Shown piece after piece: positions 1-5,154 of a DNA stretch of 5,154 nt. This DNA comes from Alphaproteobacteria bacterium UBA6324. GTDB lineage: Bacteria > Pseudomonadota > Alphaproteobacteria > CAAGCB01 > CAG-977. Location: assembly GCA_002439085.1 (NCBI GenBank), contig DJSW01000021.1, positions 2,458 to 7,611 of the forward strand, given 5' to 3'. Made by a program: the position numbers and the translations under genes. The notes below the pieces were generated by a model that saw nothing but the letters and a program-made list of their open reading frames with translations, searched no databases and was not told the origin of the DNA. How positions within the stretch are numbered: the stretch's first letter is position 1; each line of letters opens with the position of its first letter.

Positions 1-623
1 ATCGCGCCGCCCGATCCGCCTTCGCCGATGACGCAGCAAACAACGGGAACACGCAGGGAAAAGCTGGCGTCGATGCACGACGCGATGGCTTCGGCCTGTC
101 CGCGTTCTTCGCCCTCCAGCCCCGGAAAAGCGCCGGCCGTGTCAACGAACGTGATGACGGGCAAACCGAACCGGTCGGCCATTTTCATCAAACGGATCGC
201 TTTTCTGTACCCTTCGGGTTTCGCCATGCCGAAGCTGTGTTTCAAACGGGTTTCGATGTCGTGCCCCTTTTCCTGTCCGATCACCATGACGGAATGCCCC
301 TGAAACCGACCCAATCCGCCGACGATGGCGGCGTCTTCGGCGAACAGGCGGTCACCGGCCAGCGGCGTGAAATCGGTGATCAGTCCGTCGATGTAATCGA
401 CGCAATGCGGGCGTTCGGGATGGCGGGCAACCTGTGTTTTCTGCCACGGAGTCAGTTTCGCGTACAGCTGGTTGACCTGTTTTTCGACCTTTTTCTGCAA
501 ACGGCTGATTTCTTCGGCGATGCTGACGCCTTCCTCCGCCTGACTGAGGTGGCGCAACCCCTCGATTTTGCTTTCCAATTCGGCGATGGGTTTTTCAAAT
601 TCCAGATACTGTTCCTGTTCCAT
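1..623 (-). CDS. accA: Acetyl-CoA carboxylase carboxyltransferase subunit alpha (partial, 3' end beyond window)
   Basis: AccA is the alpha half of the carboxyltransferase that, with AccD, moves the carboxyl group from carboxybiotin on AccB to acetyl-CoA. This makes malonyl-CoA, the committed step of cytosolic fatty-acid synthesis. I translated the minus strand from the ATG at 623-621 and obtained 207 uninterrupted residues. An alpha-helical N-terminal section (about 1-60) opens MEQEQYLEFEKPIAELE, the style usual in alphaproteobacteria. The crotonase-fold core follows, with RLFAEDAAIVGGLGRFQGH (about 92-110), FGMAKPEGYRKAIRLM (about 131-146), DTAGAFPGLEGEERGQAEAI (161-180) and GEGGSGGA (200-207). 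These are the conserved blocks around the CoA/oxyanion region of the family. Full-length AccA is usually near 320 residues, so about a third is missing past position 1. An AGGG Shine-Dalgarno (629-632) lies 5 bases before the start. The gene diverges from the membrane-protein gene at 777. No defect is visible. Confidence 0.97.
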   Translation of the reverse strand, partial: MEQEQYLEFEKPIAELESKIEGLRHLSQAEEGVSIAEEISRLQKKVEKQVNQLYAKLTPWQKTQVARHPERPHCVDYIDGLITDFTPLAGDRLFAEDAAIVGGLGRFQGHSVMVIGQEKGHDIETRLKHSFGMAKPEGYRKAIRLMKMADRFGLPVITFVDTAGAFPGLEGEERGQAEAIASCIDASFSLRVPVVCCVIGEGGSGGA

Positions 624-776
624 GGCGACCCTGCTTGTTAATTTCGATTTTCCCCTTATTATCACTTTTAAAGCCGTAAGAGAATAAAAATATTCGCCCG
701 CCATTTAGAGAAAATTTATAAAGTCGGCTTACAATTCCGCATAAGTATGTGCGTTCGCTTTAAAAAGGATCCGGAC
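624..776. promoter_or_regulatory. Divergent AT-rich intergenic region between accA and the membrane-protein gene
   Basis: This 153-base gap separates two divergently transcribed genes, so it should hold a promoter for each. It is markedly richer in A and T than the flanking coding DNA. Reading toward accA, GATAAT (complement of 658-663) matches five of six bases of a sigma-70 type -10 box and lies about 35 bases before the accA start. The hexamer 17 bases further upstream, TATTCT, is a poor -35. Reading toward the gene at 777, TACAAT (730-735) also matches the -10 consensus in five of six positions, again without a convincing -35 (TTTAGA at 704-709 is 20 bases away). Promoter positions are inferred from consensus resemblance only. 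Confidence 0.35.
765..769 (+). promoter_or_regulatory. Ribosome binding site that fixes the start of the membrane-protein gene at 777
   Basis: AAGGA lies 7 bases before the ATG at 777. The in-frame ATG at 747 has no purine-rich Shine-Dalgarno upstream and would add ten mostly charged residues (MCVRFKKDPD) before a natural hydrophobic N-terminal helix. Start 777 is therefore preferred. Confidence 0.7.
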
Positions 777-1751
777 ATGGTCGCTTTAATCGTTTTGTTC
801 AGCAGTTCCGTCGCGGCGTCGTTGCTGTGGCTGGGCGGCGTCCTGTTTTACATTTACGCGAAAATCGGTTTTCCGCAGTTGTTCGGCCTGCCCGTGCCGG
901 AAATCGCGACGATCGCGGCGACGGCGTTTCTGCCCGTCGCGTTTTTGTGGCTGGTCGTCGGGCTGCTGTACAACGCGATGACGTTGCGCAAACAGGGACA
1001 CACGATCAACCTGATGCTGGCGCAGACCCGCCGTTCCGCCGACCATGGCGAAGCGATGGTGCGCACGCTGTTGGAAACGCAGGTGCAGACGCGCAGCGCG
1101 ATGGTGCTGCACAACGCCGACCTGTTCATCAACGAATTGAACGATTTGCTGTCCGACATCGTCGTCCGGCTGGGGCTGATTCAACCGGCGCACACGGAAA
1201 TCGTGTGGCAACGCGTCGGCGACGGCAACCGGTGGGCGTTTTGCAAAGTGTTGCTGCAAAACGCGGACAATTCCCCGAAATTCAAGGACGATTTGCAAAA
1301 CCAACTGAAGCGCGACGAGATACTGGCCGGCGCGGTGCGGACGTTCTGCTACCGGTTTGAACAGATGTTCACGATGCTGGAGCGCCACGACACGGAACAT
1401 TATTTGACCAAGATTTTTGAAGAGGGTTCGCTGGGCAGGGTCTATCTGCGCTTTGTGGAATCCTGCCGCGAGCTGGAGGGGGCGCAGGCGGCTTTCGCGC
1501 GCCCCGCCCCCGAACCGGCGCAAAGCGATCCGGAACCCGAACACGCCGAAGCGGAGCAGCCCTACGAATATGAATACGAGCCGGAGGAATACCGGCCGGA
1601 CGAACACGAACCCGCGCCGGAACCGGAGCCGACGCAAAGCCCGACCGAACCAACGCTTCCCGAACCGGCGGAACGCCCCGAACCGCAACCCGTTTCCGAA
1701 CGCGCGGCGCCGGCGTCTTCGCCGTTCGGTTTTTTGCGGCCGACGCGCTGA
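777..1751 (+). CDS. Unrecognised two-helix inner-membrane protein with Pro/Glu-rich C-terminal tail
   Basis: I do not recognise this 324-residue protein. It opens with two hydrophobic segments, about residues 3-28 (VALIVLFSSSVAASLLWLGG...) and 44-66 (ATIAATAFLPVAFLWLVVGL...), joined by a short loop containing FPQLFGLPVPE. The strongly basic LRKQ right after helix 2 suggests that the rest lies in the cytoplasm, with the N-terminus also inside. Residues about 67-115 look helical, possibly a coiled coil (LAQTRRSADHGEAMVRTLLE), and about 116-240 form a mixed helical region. From residue 243 to the end, about 80 residues are dominated by Pro and Glu with a YEYEYEPEEY patch, which is likely disordered. 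The topology recalls alphaproteobacterial membrane-anchored coiled-coil proteins, but I can name no family. The codon pattern resembles that of the neighbours. A run of eight T follows the stop codon without a good stem before it. The protein is very likely real; its function is unknown. Confidence 0.85.
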   Translation: MVALIVLFSSSVAASLLWLGGVLFYIYAKIGFPQLFGLPVPEIATIAATAFLPVAFLWLVVGLLYNAMTLRKQGHTINLMLAQTRRSADHGEAMVRTLLETQVQTRSAMVLHNADLFINELNDLLSDIVVRLGLIQPAHTEIVWQRVGDGNRWAFCKVLLQNADNSPKFKDDLQNQLKRDEILAGAVRTFCYRFEQMFTMLERHDTEHYLTKIFEEGSLGRVYLRFVESCRELEGAQAAFARPAPEPAQSDPEPEHAEAEQPYEYEYEPEEYRPDEHEPAPEPEPTQSPTEPTLPEPAERPEPQPVSERAAPASSPFGFLRPTR

Positions 1752-1804
1752 TTTTTTTTGTTTTTCCGGTTGAAAACGTGTAATTTGAATCGTCTTTTTG
1801 AAAA

Positions 1805-1810
1805 GGGGGA
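1805..1810 (+). promoter_or_regulatory. Ribosome binding site that fixes the alcohol dehydrogenase start at 1816
   Basis: GGGGGA, preceded by AAAA, sits 5 bases before ATG 1816. A longer reading from TTG 1798 would put this purine tract inside the coding region and add KRGTA, which is not expected at the start of this family. ATG 1816, giving MIDFDYSIPTKVLFG, is the family-like N-terminus. Confidence 0.75.
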
Positions 1811-1815
1811 CGGCC

Positions 1816-2997
1816 ATGATTGACTTTGATTATTCCATTCCGACAAAGGTTCTGTTCGGTGCCGGAAAATTGGACGAATTGAAACGCGAACCGCTGTTCG
1901 GCAAGCTGGCTCTGGTGGTTGTTTCCGCGGACGGGTCGCAAAGCGAGCGCGACGCTTTGAACCGCGTTTCGGACGCGCTGAAACACCAGAACATCGAATA
2001 CATGGTCTTTGACAAAATCACCCCCAACCCGTCCAAGGCTTGCGTGATGGAGGCGGCGCAGTTCGCCCGCGACAATTTTTGCGATTTCGTCATCGGCGTC
2101 GGCGGCGGCAGCGTGATTGACGCGGCCAAGGCGATCGCGTTGATGACGCGCAACCCCGGCGATTTGTGGGATTACATCGTCACGGGGTCGGGCAAAGGAC
2201 GGCCGGTGAAAAATCAGGCTTTGCCGATCGTCGCCGTGATGACGACATCCGGAACGGGAACGGAGGTCGATCCGTGGTTCGACATCACCGACGAATCCGT
2301 GCGTGAAAAAATCGGTTTCGGCGTGCCGTCAACCTTTCCGCGCCTGTCGATCGTCGATCCGGAGCTGATGCGCGACATTCCGCCGTTTTTGACGGCCATT
2401 CAGGGGTTCGACGCGTTTTTCCACGCAGCGGAAGGATTTATCGCTAAAATCGCGACGCCGATCAGCGAAGCCTATTCCCTGCAAACGATCCGGCTGATTT
2501 CCAAAAACCTGCCCAAGGCCGTGCACGACGGAACGGATATGGAGGCGCGGACGAACATCGCGCTGGCGGGGCTGCTGTCCGGCATGGTTCAGGCGACATC
2601 CAGCTGCACGTCCGAACATTCCATGGAACACGCGATGACGGCGTACCACCCCGAATTACCGCACGGCGCGGGGCTGTTGATGATTTCCGACGCCTATTTC
2701 TCGTTCTTTGCGAAATACGTTCCCGACCGCTTGATCAAAATGGCGCACATGATGGGCGAAACCACCGACGGGCTGAGCGACGAGGAAAAGCCGATGACGT
2801 TCGTCCGCGCGCTGCAAAAGCTGAAGCGGGAATGTGGCGTGGACGGTTTGAAAATGTCGGATTACGGCATCAAGCCCGACGAAATGGAACAGCTGGCGCG
2901 CAACGCCCACAAAATGATGAGCAACCTGTTCGCCATGGATCGCTACACCCTGTCGTTGAAGGAAAACGTGGATATTTTCATGGCGGCGTACCGCTGA
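1816..2997 (+). CDS. Iron-containing (group III) alcohol dehydrogenase, butanol dehydrogenase-like
   Basis: This enzyme probably interconverts an alcohol and its aldehyde with NAD(P)H in the cytoplasm. The substrate cannot be read from the sequence. The 393 residues match the usual family length of about 380-400. The N-terminus DYSIPTKVLFGAGKLDEL is typical of butanol-dehydrogenase-like members. The Rossmann-like half carries the dinucleotide motif GVGGGSVIDAAKA with GGGS at 96-99, followed by TTSGTGTEVDPW, the family's T-x-x-SGTGSE-type block. The helical half carries the metal ligands expected from FucO-type enzymes: D199 and H203 in GFDAFFH, H268 in SEHSMEH and H283 in LPHGAG, with the conserved extra histidine H272. 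All are present, so the protein should be active. Iron is the usual metal, although some relatives use zinc. It lies 64 bases after the membrane-protein gene and 77 bases before pepF on the same strand. A TGTAAT box at 1779-1784 could be a -10, but it has no clear -35. Such enzymes often serve fermentation or aldehyde detoxification. Confidence 0.95.
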   Translation: MIDFDYSIPTKVLFGAGKLDELKREPLFGKLALVVVSADGSQSERDALNRVSDALKHQNIEYMVFDKITPNPSKACVMEAAQFARDNFCDFVIGVGGGSVIDAAKAIALMTRNPGDLWDYIVTGSGKGRPVKNQALPIVAVMTTSGTGTEVDPWFDITDESVREKIGFGVPSTFPRLSIVDPELMRDIPPFLTAIQGFDAFFHAAEGFIAKIATPISEAYSLQTIRLISKNLPKAVHDGTDMEARTNIALAGLLSGMVQATSSCTSEHSMEHAMTAYHPELPHGAGLLMISDAYFSFFAKYVPDRLIKMAHMMGETTDGLSDEEKPMTFVRALQKLKRECGVDGLKMSDYGIKPDEMEQLARNAHKMMSNLFAMDRYTLSLKENVDIFMAAYR

Positions 2998-3015
2998 AAT
3001 CCGCGTTAATAACTG

Positions 3016-3044
3016 TTGACTTCGCGCGCGCTTTGGACAAAAAT
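3016..3044 (+). promoter_or_regulatory. Possible promoter for the oligoendopeptidase gene
   Basis: TTGACT (3016-3021) matches five of six bases of the -35 consensus. It is followed after 17 bases by AAAAAT (3039-3044), a four-of-six -10 match. Just upstream, GTTAATAAC (3005-3013) is a small perfect palindrome around one central base. The same GTTGAC core recurs at 5014-5019 before the next transcription unit. No terminator stem is visible between the dehydrogenase stop and here, so read-through from upstream also remains possible. Confidence 0.25.
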
Positions 3045-3074
3045 CGGATAAATTTTTGAACAAAGGAGTTTGTC

Positions 3075-4955
3075 ATGGCCGAACAGATGCCTCAATGGGA
3101 TTTAAGCGATTTGTATCCGTCGATGGATTCGCCGGAACTGAAAAAGGATATGGCTTCGGTTTCCGCGGGGGCGTTGCGTTTTGAAACACATTACAAAGGC
3201 AAGCTGGCGGAAACGACGCCCGATGAATTCGGCAAGTTGATCGAGGAATACGAACGCCTGAACGAAACGCTGGGGCGGTTGGACGCGTATTCCTACATGA
3301 TGCATTCGACCAACATGAACGATCCGGAAATTTCGACCTTTTACCAGAACGTGTGCGAAAAATCGAACGACGTGTCGGGCAAAATGTTGTTTTTCGAGCT
3401 GGAGCTGAACGGGCTGAGCGACGAGCAGCTGGCCGAAAAAATGGCGTCGGAAACGGCGAAAAAATACGAACCGTGGATTAAAAACGTCCGCGCCGGCCGC
3501 GACCATATGCTGCCCGAAAACATGGAAAAGCTGCTGCACGACAAATCCATGAGCAGCGCGACCGCTTGGAACCGTCTGTTTGATGAAACGATGGCCGGCC
3601 TGCGTTTCAATGTCGGGGGCAAGGAATTGACAGAACCCGAAGCTATGGCGAAAATGTCCGATCCCGATATGGCGACGCGGCACGATGCGTGCGCCGAAAT
3701 CAACCGCGTGATGAAAGACAACATGGCCACGTTTGCGCTGATCACCAACACGCTGGCCAAGGACAAGCAGATCGAGGACGAATGGCGCGGATACAAACGC
3801 CCGATTTCCGCCCGCAACATTGAAAATCAGGTCGAAGACGAAGTCGTTGACGCTCTGGTCGATTCGGTCGTGGACAGCCACGCAGACATTTCGCACCGCT
3901 ATTACAAACTGAAAGCCGACTGGCTGGGCGTGGACAAGCTGGACTATTCCGACCGCAACGCGCCGATTCCCGACCTGCCGGAAAAAAAGTATTCGTGGGA
4001 CGACGCGAAAAACATCGTTTTGTCCGCCTATAACGAATTTTCGCCCGAAATGGCCGCGATCGGCAAAAAATTCTTTGACAACAAATGGATCGATGTCGCG
4101 CCGAAAGAAGGTAAAGAGGGCGGTGCTTACGCCCATCCGACCGTGCCATCCGCGCACCCGTACCTGATGCTGAATTTTATGGGAACGGCGGGCGACGTGA
4201 TGACGCTGGCGCACGAATTGGGGCACGGCGTGCACCAGTATCTGGCGCGCGAACAGGGGTACTTGAAATCCAACACGCCGATCACGCTGGCGGAAACGGC
4301 GTCGATCTTCGGCGAAATGATGACGTTCAAGTATATGCTGAAACACGAAAAAGATCCGAAGCAACGTTTCGCGATGCTGGCGGAAAAAACGGGGTCGATG
4401 ATCAATTCGTCCGTGCGCCAGATCGCTTTCCACCGCTTTGAAACCGAAGTCCACACATCGCGGCGCAAAGAGGGCGAACTGTCCCCCGAACGGCTGAACG
4501 GCATTTGGACGAAAACGCAGAACGACGCGCTGGGGCCGTCGGTCGCGAACGACGACAAATCGAACGCGATGTGGTCAACGATTCCGCACTTGATTCACAC
4601 GCCGTTCTATGTGTACGGCTACGCGTTCGGCGACTGTCTGGTCAATTCGCTGTACAAAGTGTACGAAGACGGCAAAGTCGCCGATTTCCCGAAAAAATAT
4701 ATGGAAATGCTGGCCAAAGGCGGATCGGAACGTCATCAACAGATGCTGAAACCGTTCGGTTTGGACGCGTCGAAACCCGATTTTTGGAAAAAAGGCCTAA
4801 GCGTCGTCAAAGGATTCGTTGACGAATTGGAGGTTTTGACCGACCAGCTGGGGATGAACAAAAATAAAAACAAAGCCAACGCCGCCGCGAACACGGCGAC
4901 GGCCGTCGCGAAACCCGCAACGGCGATCGCCAACCGCGCGGCGACGGGACGGTAA
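3075..4955 (+). CDS. pepF: Oligoendopeptidase F-like zinc metallopeptidase (family M3)
   Basis: This is a cytosolic zinc endopeptidase expected to cut short peptides in peptide recycling or nutrition. It has no signal peptide. The 626 residues start at ATG 3075, with AAAGGAG (3062-3068) ending 6 bases upstream. An N-terminal helical region (about 1-200) matches the oligoendopeptidase F lobe, and the M3 catalytic region fills about 200-585. The zinc site is intact: H380-E-L-G-H384 supplies two ligands and the catalytic glutamate E381, and E407 in TLAETASIFGE is the likely third ligand. HLIHTPFYVYGYAFGD (505-520) holds the His/Tyr residues that M3 enzymes use for substrate binding and transition-state stabilisation. 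After residue 594 comes a 33-residue tail rich in Asn, Lys, Ala and Thr, beyond the normal PepF core. The gene is the last before a terminator and shares orientation with the dehydrogenase upstream. The symbol is assigned by family; the exact subfamily is uncertain. Confidence 0.95.
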   Translation: MAEQMPQWDLSDLYPSMDSPELKKDMASVSAGALRFETHYKGKLAETTPDEFGKLIEEYERLNETLGRLDAYSYMMHSTNMNDPEISTFYQNVCEKSNDVSGKMLFFELELNGLSDEQLAEKMASETAKKYEPWIKNVRAGRDHMLPENMEKLLHDKSMSSATAWNRLFDETMAGLRFNVGGKELTEPEAMAKMSDPDMATRHDACAEINRVMKDNMATFALITNTLAKDKQIEDEWRGYKRPISARNIENQVEDEVVDALVDSVVDSHADISHRYYKLKADWLGVDKLDYSDRNAPIPDLPEKKYSWDDAKNIVLSAYNEFSPEMAAIGKKFFDNKWIDVAPKEGKEGGAYAHPTVPSAHPYLMLNFMGTAGDVMTLAHELGHGVHQYLAREQGYLKSNTPITLAETASIFGEMMTFKYMLKHEKDPKQRFAMLAEKTGSMINSSVRQIAFHRFETEVHTSRRKEGELSPERLNGIWTKTQNDALGPSVANDDKSNAMWSTIPHLIHTPFYVYGYAFGDCLVNSLYKVYEDGKVADFPKKYMEMLAKGGSERHQQMLKPFGLDASKPDFWKKGLSVVKGFVDELEVLTDQLGMNKNKNKANAAANTATAVAKPATAIANRAATGR

Positions 4956-4966
4956 GCGGGACGGAG

Positions 4967-4991
4967 CGGCTTTGTTAAAAAGCCGTCTTTT
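4967..4991 (+). terminator. Intrinsic terminator after pepF
   Basis: CGGCTTT (4967-4973) pairs perfectly with AAAGCCG (4979-4985) across a 5-base loop. A G-T pair at 4966/4986 can extend the stem. The 3' side runs into TCTTTT. It begins 12 bases after the pepF stop codon, as expected for a rho-independent terminator ending this transcription unit. The opposite strand lacks a T-run after the stem, so it is one-directional. Confidence 0.75.
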
Positions 4992-4993
4992 CA

Positions 4994-5027
4994 CGCCGGA
5001 TGAAAAAGTTTTAGTTGACATCCGGCG
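4994..5027. repeat. Perfect 9-base inverted repeat overlapping a -35-like box
   Basis: CGCCGGATG (4994-5002) and CATCCGGCG (5019-5027) are exact reverse complements separated by 16 bases of AT-rich sequence. The right arm shares bases with the TTGACA box at 5015-5020. The arrangement could be an operator for a dimeric regulator acting on the next unit, or a secondary hairpin behind the pepF terminator. There is no T-run after it, so it is not itself a good terminator. Confidence 0.5.
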
Positions 5028-5042
5028 CGGATGATATAAAAA
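5015..5042 (+). promoter_or_regulatory. Probable promoter of the next plus-strand unit
   Basis: TTGACA (5015-5020) is a perfect -35 consensus. The best -10 by sequence is TATAAA (5035-5040), five of six matches but only 14 bases away. TAAAAA (5037-5042) has better 16-base spacing but four of six matches. Transcription would start near 5047, after the pepF terminator. The location between a terminator and new sequence supports a promoter; the non-ideal spacing keeps confidence moderate. Confidence 0.45.
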
Positions 5043-5046
5043 GAAC

Positions 5047-5154
5047 AACGGTGATGAAAACCGGACGCCGGTTTTCGGAACCGTGAATATGGCGATGCGG
5101 CGGAGTGGTCGAATATGGCTGACTCGGAGTCGGAGCGAAAGCGGAGACGAACGA
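5047..5154 (+). other. Start of an unidentified downstream transcription unit (truncated at window edge)
   Basis: Downstream of the promoter-like boxes the DNA is purine-rich and structured but matches nothing I recognise. A 9-base-pair perfect hairpin (5056-5064 with 5068-5076, three-base loop ACG) would lie close to the transcript start. Two overlapping reading frames stay open to the window end. One starts at ATG 5115, preceded by GGAG at 5102-5105 with 9 bases of spacing, and reads MADSESERKRRRT. The other starts at ATG 5089 and reads MAMRRSGRIWLT..., with no clear Shine-Dalgarno. The first is the better coding candidate, but 13 codons cannot prove it and its AGA and CGA arginine codons look uncommon here. 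A structured RNA gene is the alternative. No tRNA cloverleaf can be completed within the window. Confidence 0.3.
5056..5076 (+). other. Strong leader hairpin
   Basis: GAAAACCGG (5056-5064) pairs exactly with CCGGTTTTC (5068-5076). The right arm can alternatively form a second stem, CGGTT (5069-5073) with AACCG (5079-5083) around TTCGG. The two structures are mutually exclusive. No T-run follows either stem, so neither is a standard terminator. Confidence 0.45.

Noticed and set aside
28..641. Two plus-strand open frames (28-303 and 237-641) at the left end
   Set aside because: The minus strand over this region encodes conserved AccA motifs without interruption, so these are shadows of accA.
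747..776. Longer N-terminus for the membrane protein from ATG 747
   Set aside because: No Shine-Dalgarno precedes it, and the ten added residues are charged and unlike the following hydrophobic start. ATG 777 has AAGGA at good spacing.
1752..1766. T-run after the membrane-protein stop codon as an intrinsic terminator
   Set aside because: Eight T are present, but the preceding coding end does not form a convincing GC stem adjacent to the run.
786..1817. Long antisense open frame (343 codons) opposite the membrane-protein gene
   Set aside because: Its translation is an Arg/Phe/Gln-rich, repetitive product typical of the reverse complement of GC-rich codons. The plus strand has a good start, Shine-Dalgarno and membrane helices.
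3102..4454. Antisense open frame of 450 codons opposite pepF
   Set aside because: The plus strand encodes a complete M3 peptidase with an intact zinc site. The antisense product is His/Arg/Phe-rich without recognisable domains and is a codon-bias shadow.
5089..5154. Possible class II (Ser/Leu) tRNA, suggested by GAGTGGTCGAA
   Set aside because: The D-loop-like string is present, but no anticodon stem with a seven-base loop follows (ACTCGGAGT leaves almost no loop), and no T-loop TTCGAATC is in the window.
1..5154. CRISPR array, insertion sequence, phage or defence genes
   Set aside because: There are no regularly spaced repeats, transposase or integrase motifs, or terminal inverted repeats with target duplications. 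Every gene recognised here is an ordinary chromosomal type.

Overview
The window looks like chromosomal core DNA from an alphaproteobacterium. The clearest clue is the N-terminus of AccA, whose FEKPIAELESKIEGLRHLS-like opening is typical of alphaproteobacterial acetyl-CoA carboxylase alpha subunits. The coding DNA is moderately GC-rich and short AT-rich gaps separate the genes. An iron-type alcohol dehydrogenase next to a cytosolic oligopeptidase would suit a fermentative, peptide-using, possibly host-associated lineage, but that is inference. No mobile element, CRISPR array, rRNA or convincing tRNA was found.

Layout: (1) positions 1-623, minus strand, hold the first two thirds of accA, which runs off the left edge. 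(2) 624-776 is an AT-rich divergent intergenic region. (3) 777-1751, plus strand, encodes an unrecognised two-helix membrane protein with a roughly 80-residue Pro/Glu-rich tail. (4) 1816-2997, plus strand, encodes an iron-containing (group III) alcohol dehydrogenase with its metal ligands intact. (5) 3075-4955, plus strand, encodes a PepF-like family M3 oligoendopeptidase with an intact HELGH zinc site and an unusual low-complexity C-terminal tail. (6) 4967-4991 is a good intrinsic terminator. (7) 4992-5154 carries an inverted repeat overlapping a promoter-like TTGACA box, then a strong hairpin, then the start of a further plus-strand transcription unit that I could not identify.

The three plus-strand genes are co-oriented with gaps of 64 and 77 bases, and each has its own Shine-Dalgarno sequence. 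They could be co-transcribed and end at the terminator after pepF, although promoter-like boxes before pepF leave room for separate transcription. No shared pathway is evident: fatty-acid synthesis (AccA), an envelope-associated unknown, alcohol/aldehyde redox chemistry, and peptide turnover. I see no clear sign of a new multi-gene system. The parts most worth a second look are the unknown membrane protein and the structured, truncated region at the right edge.
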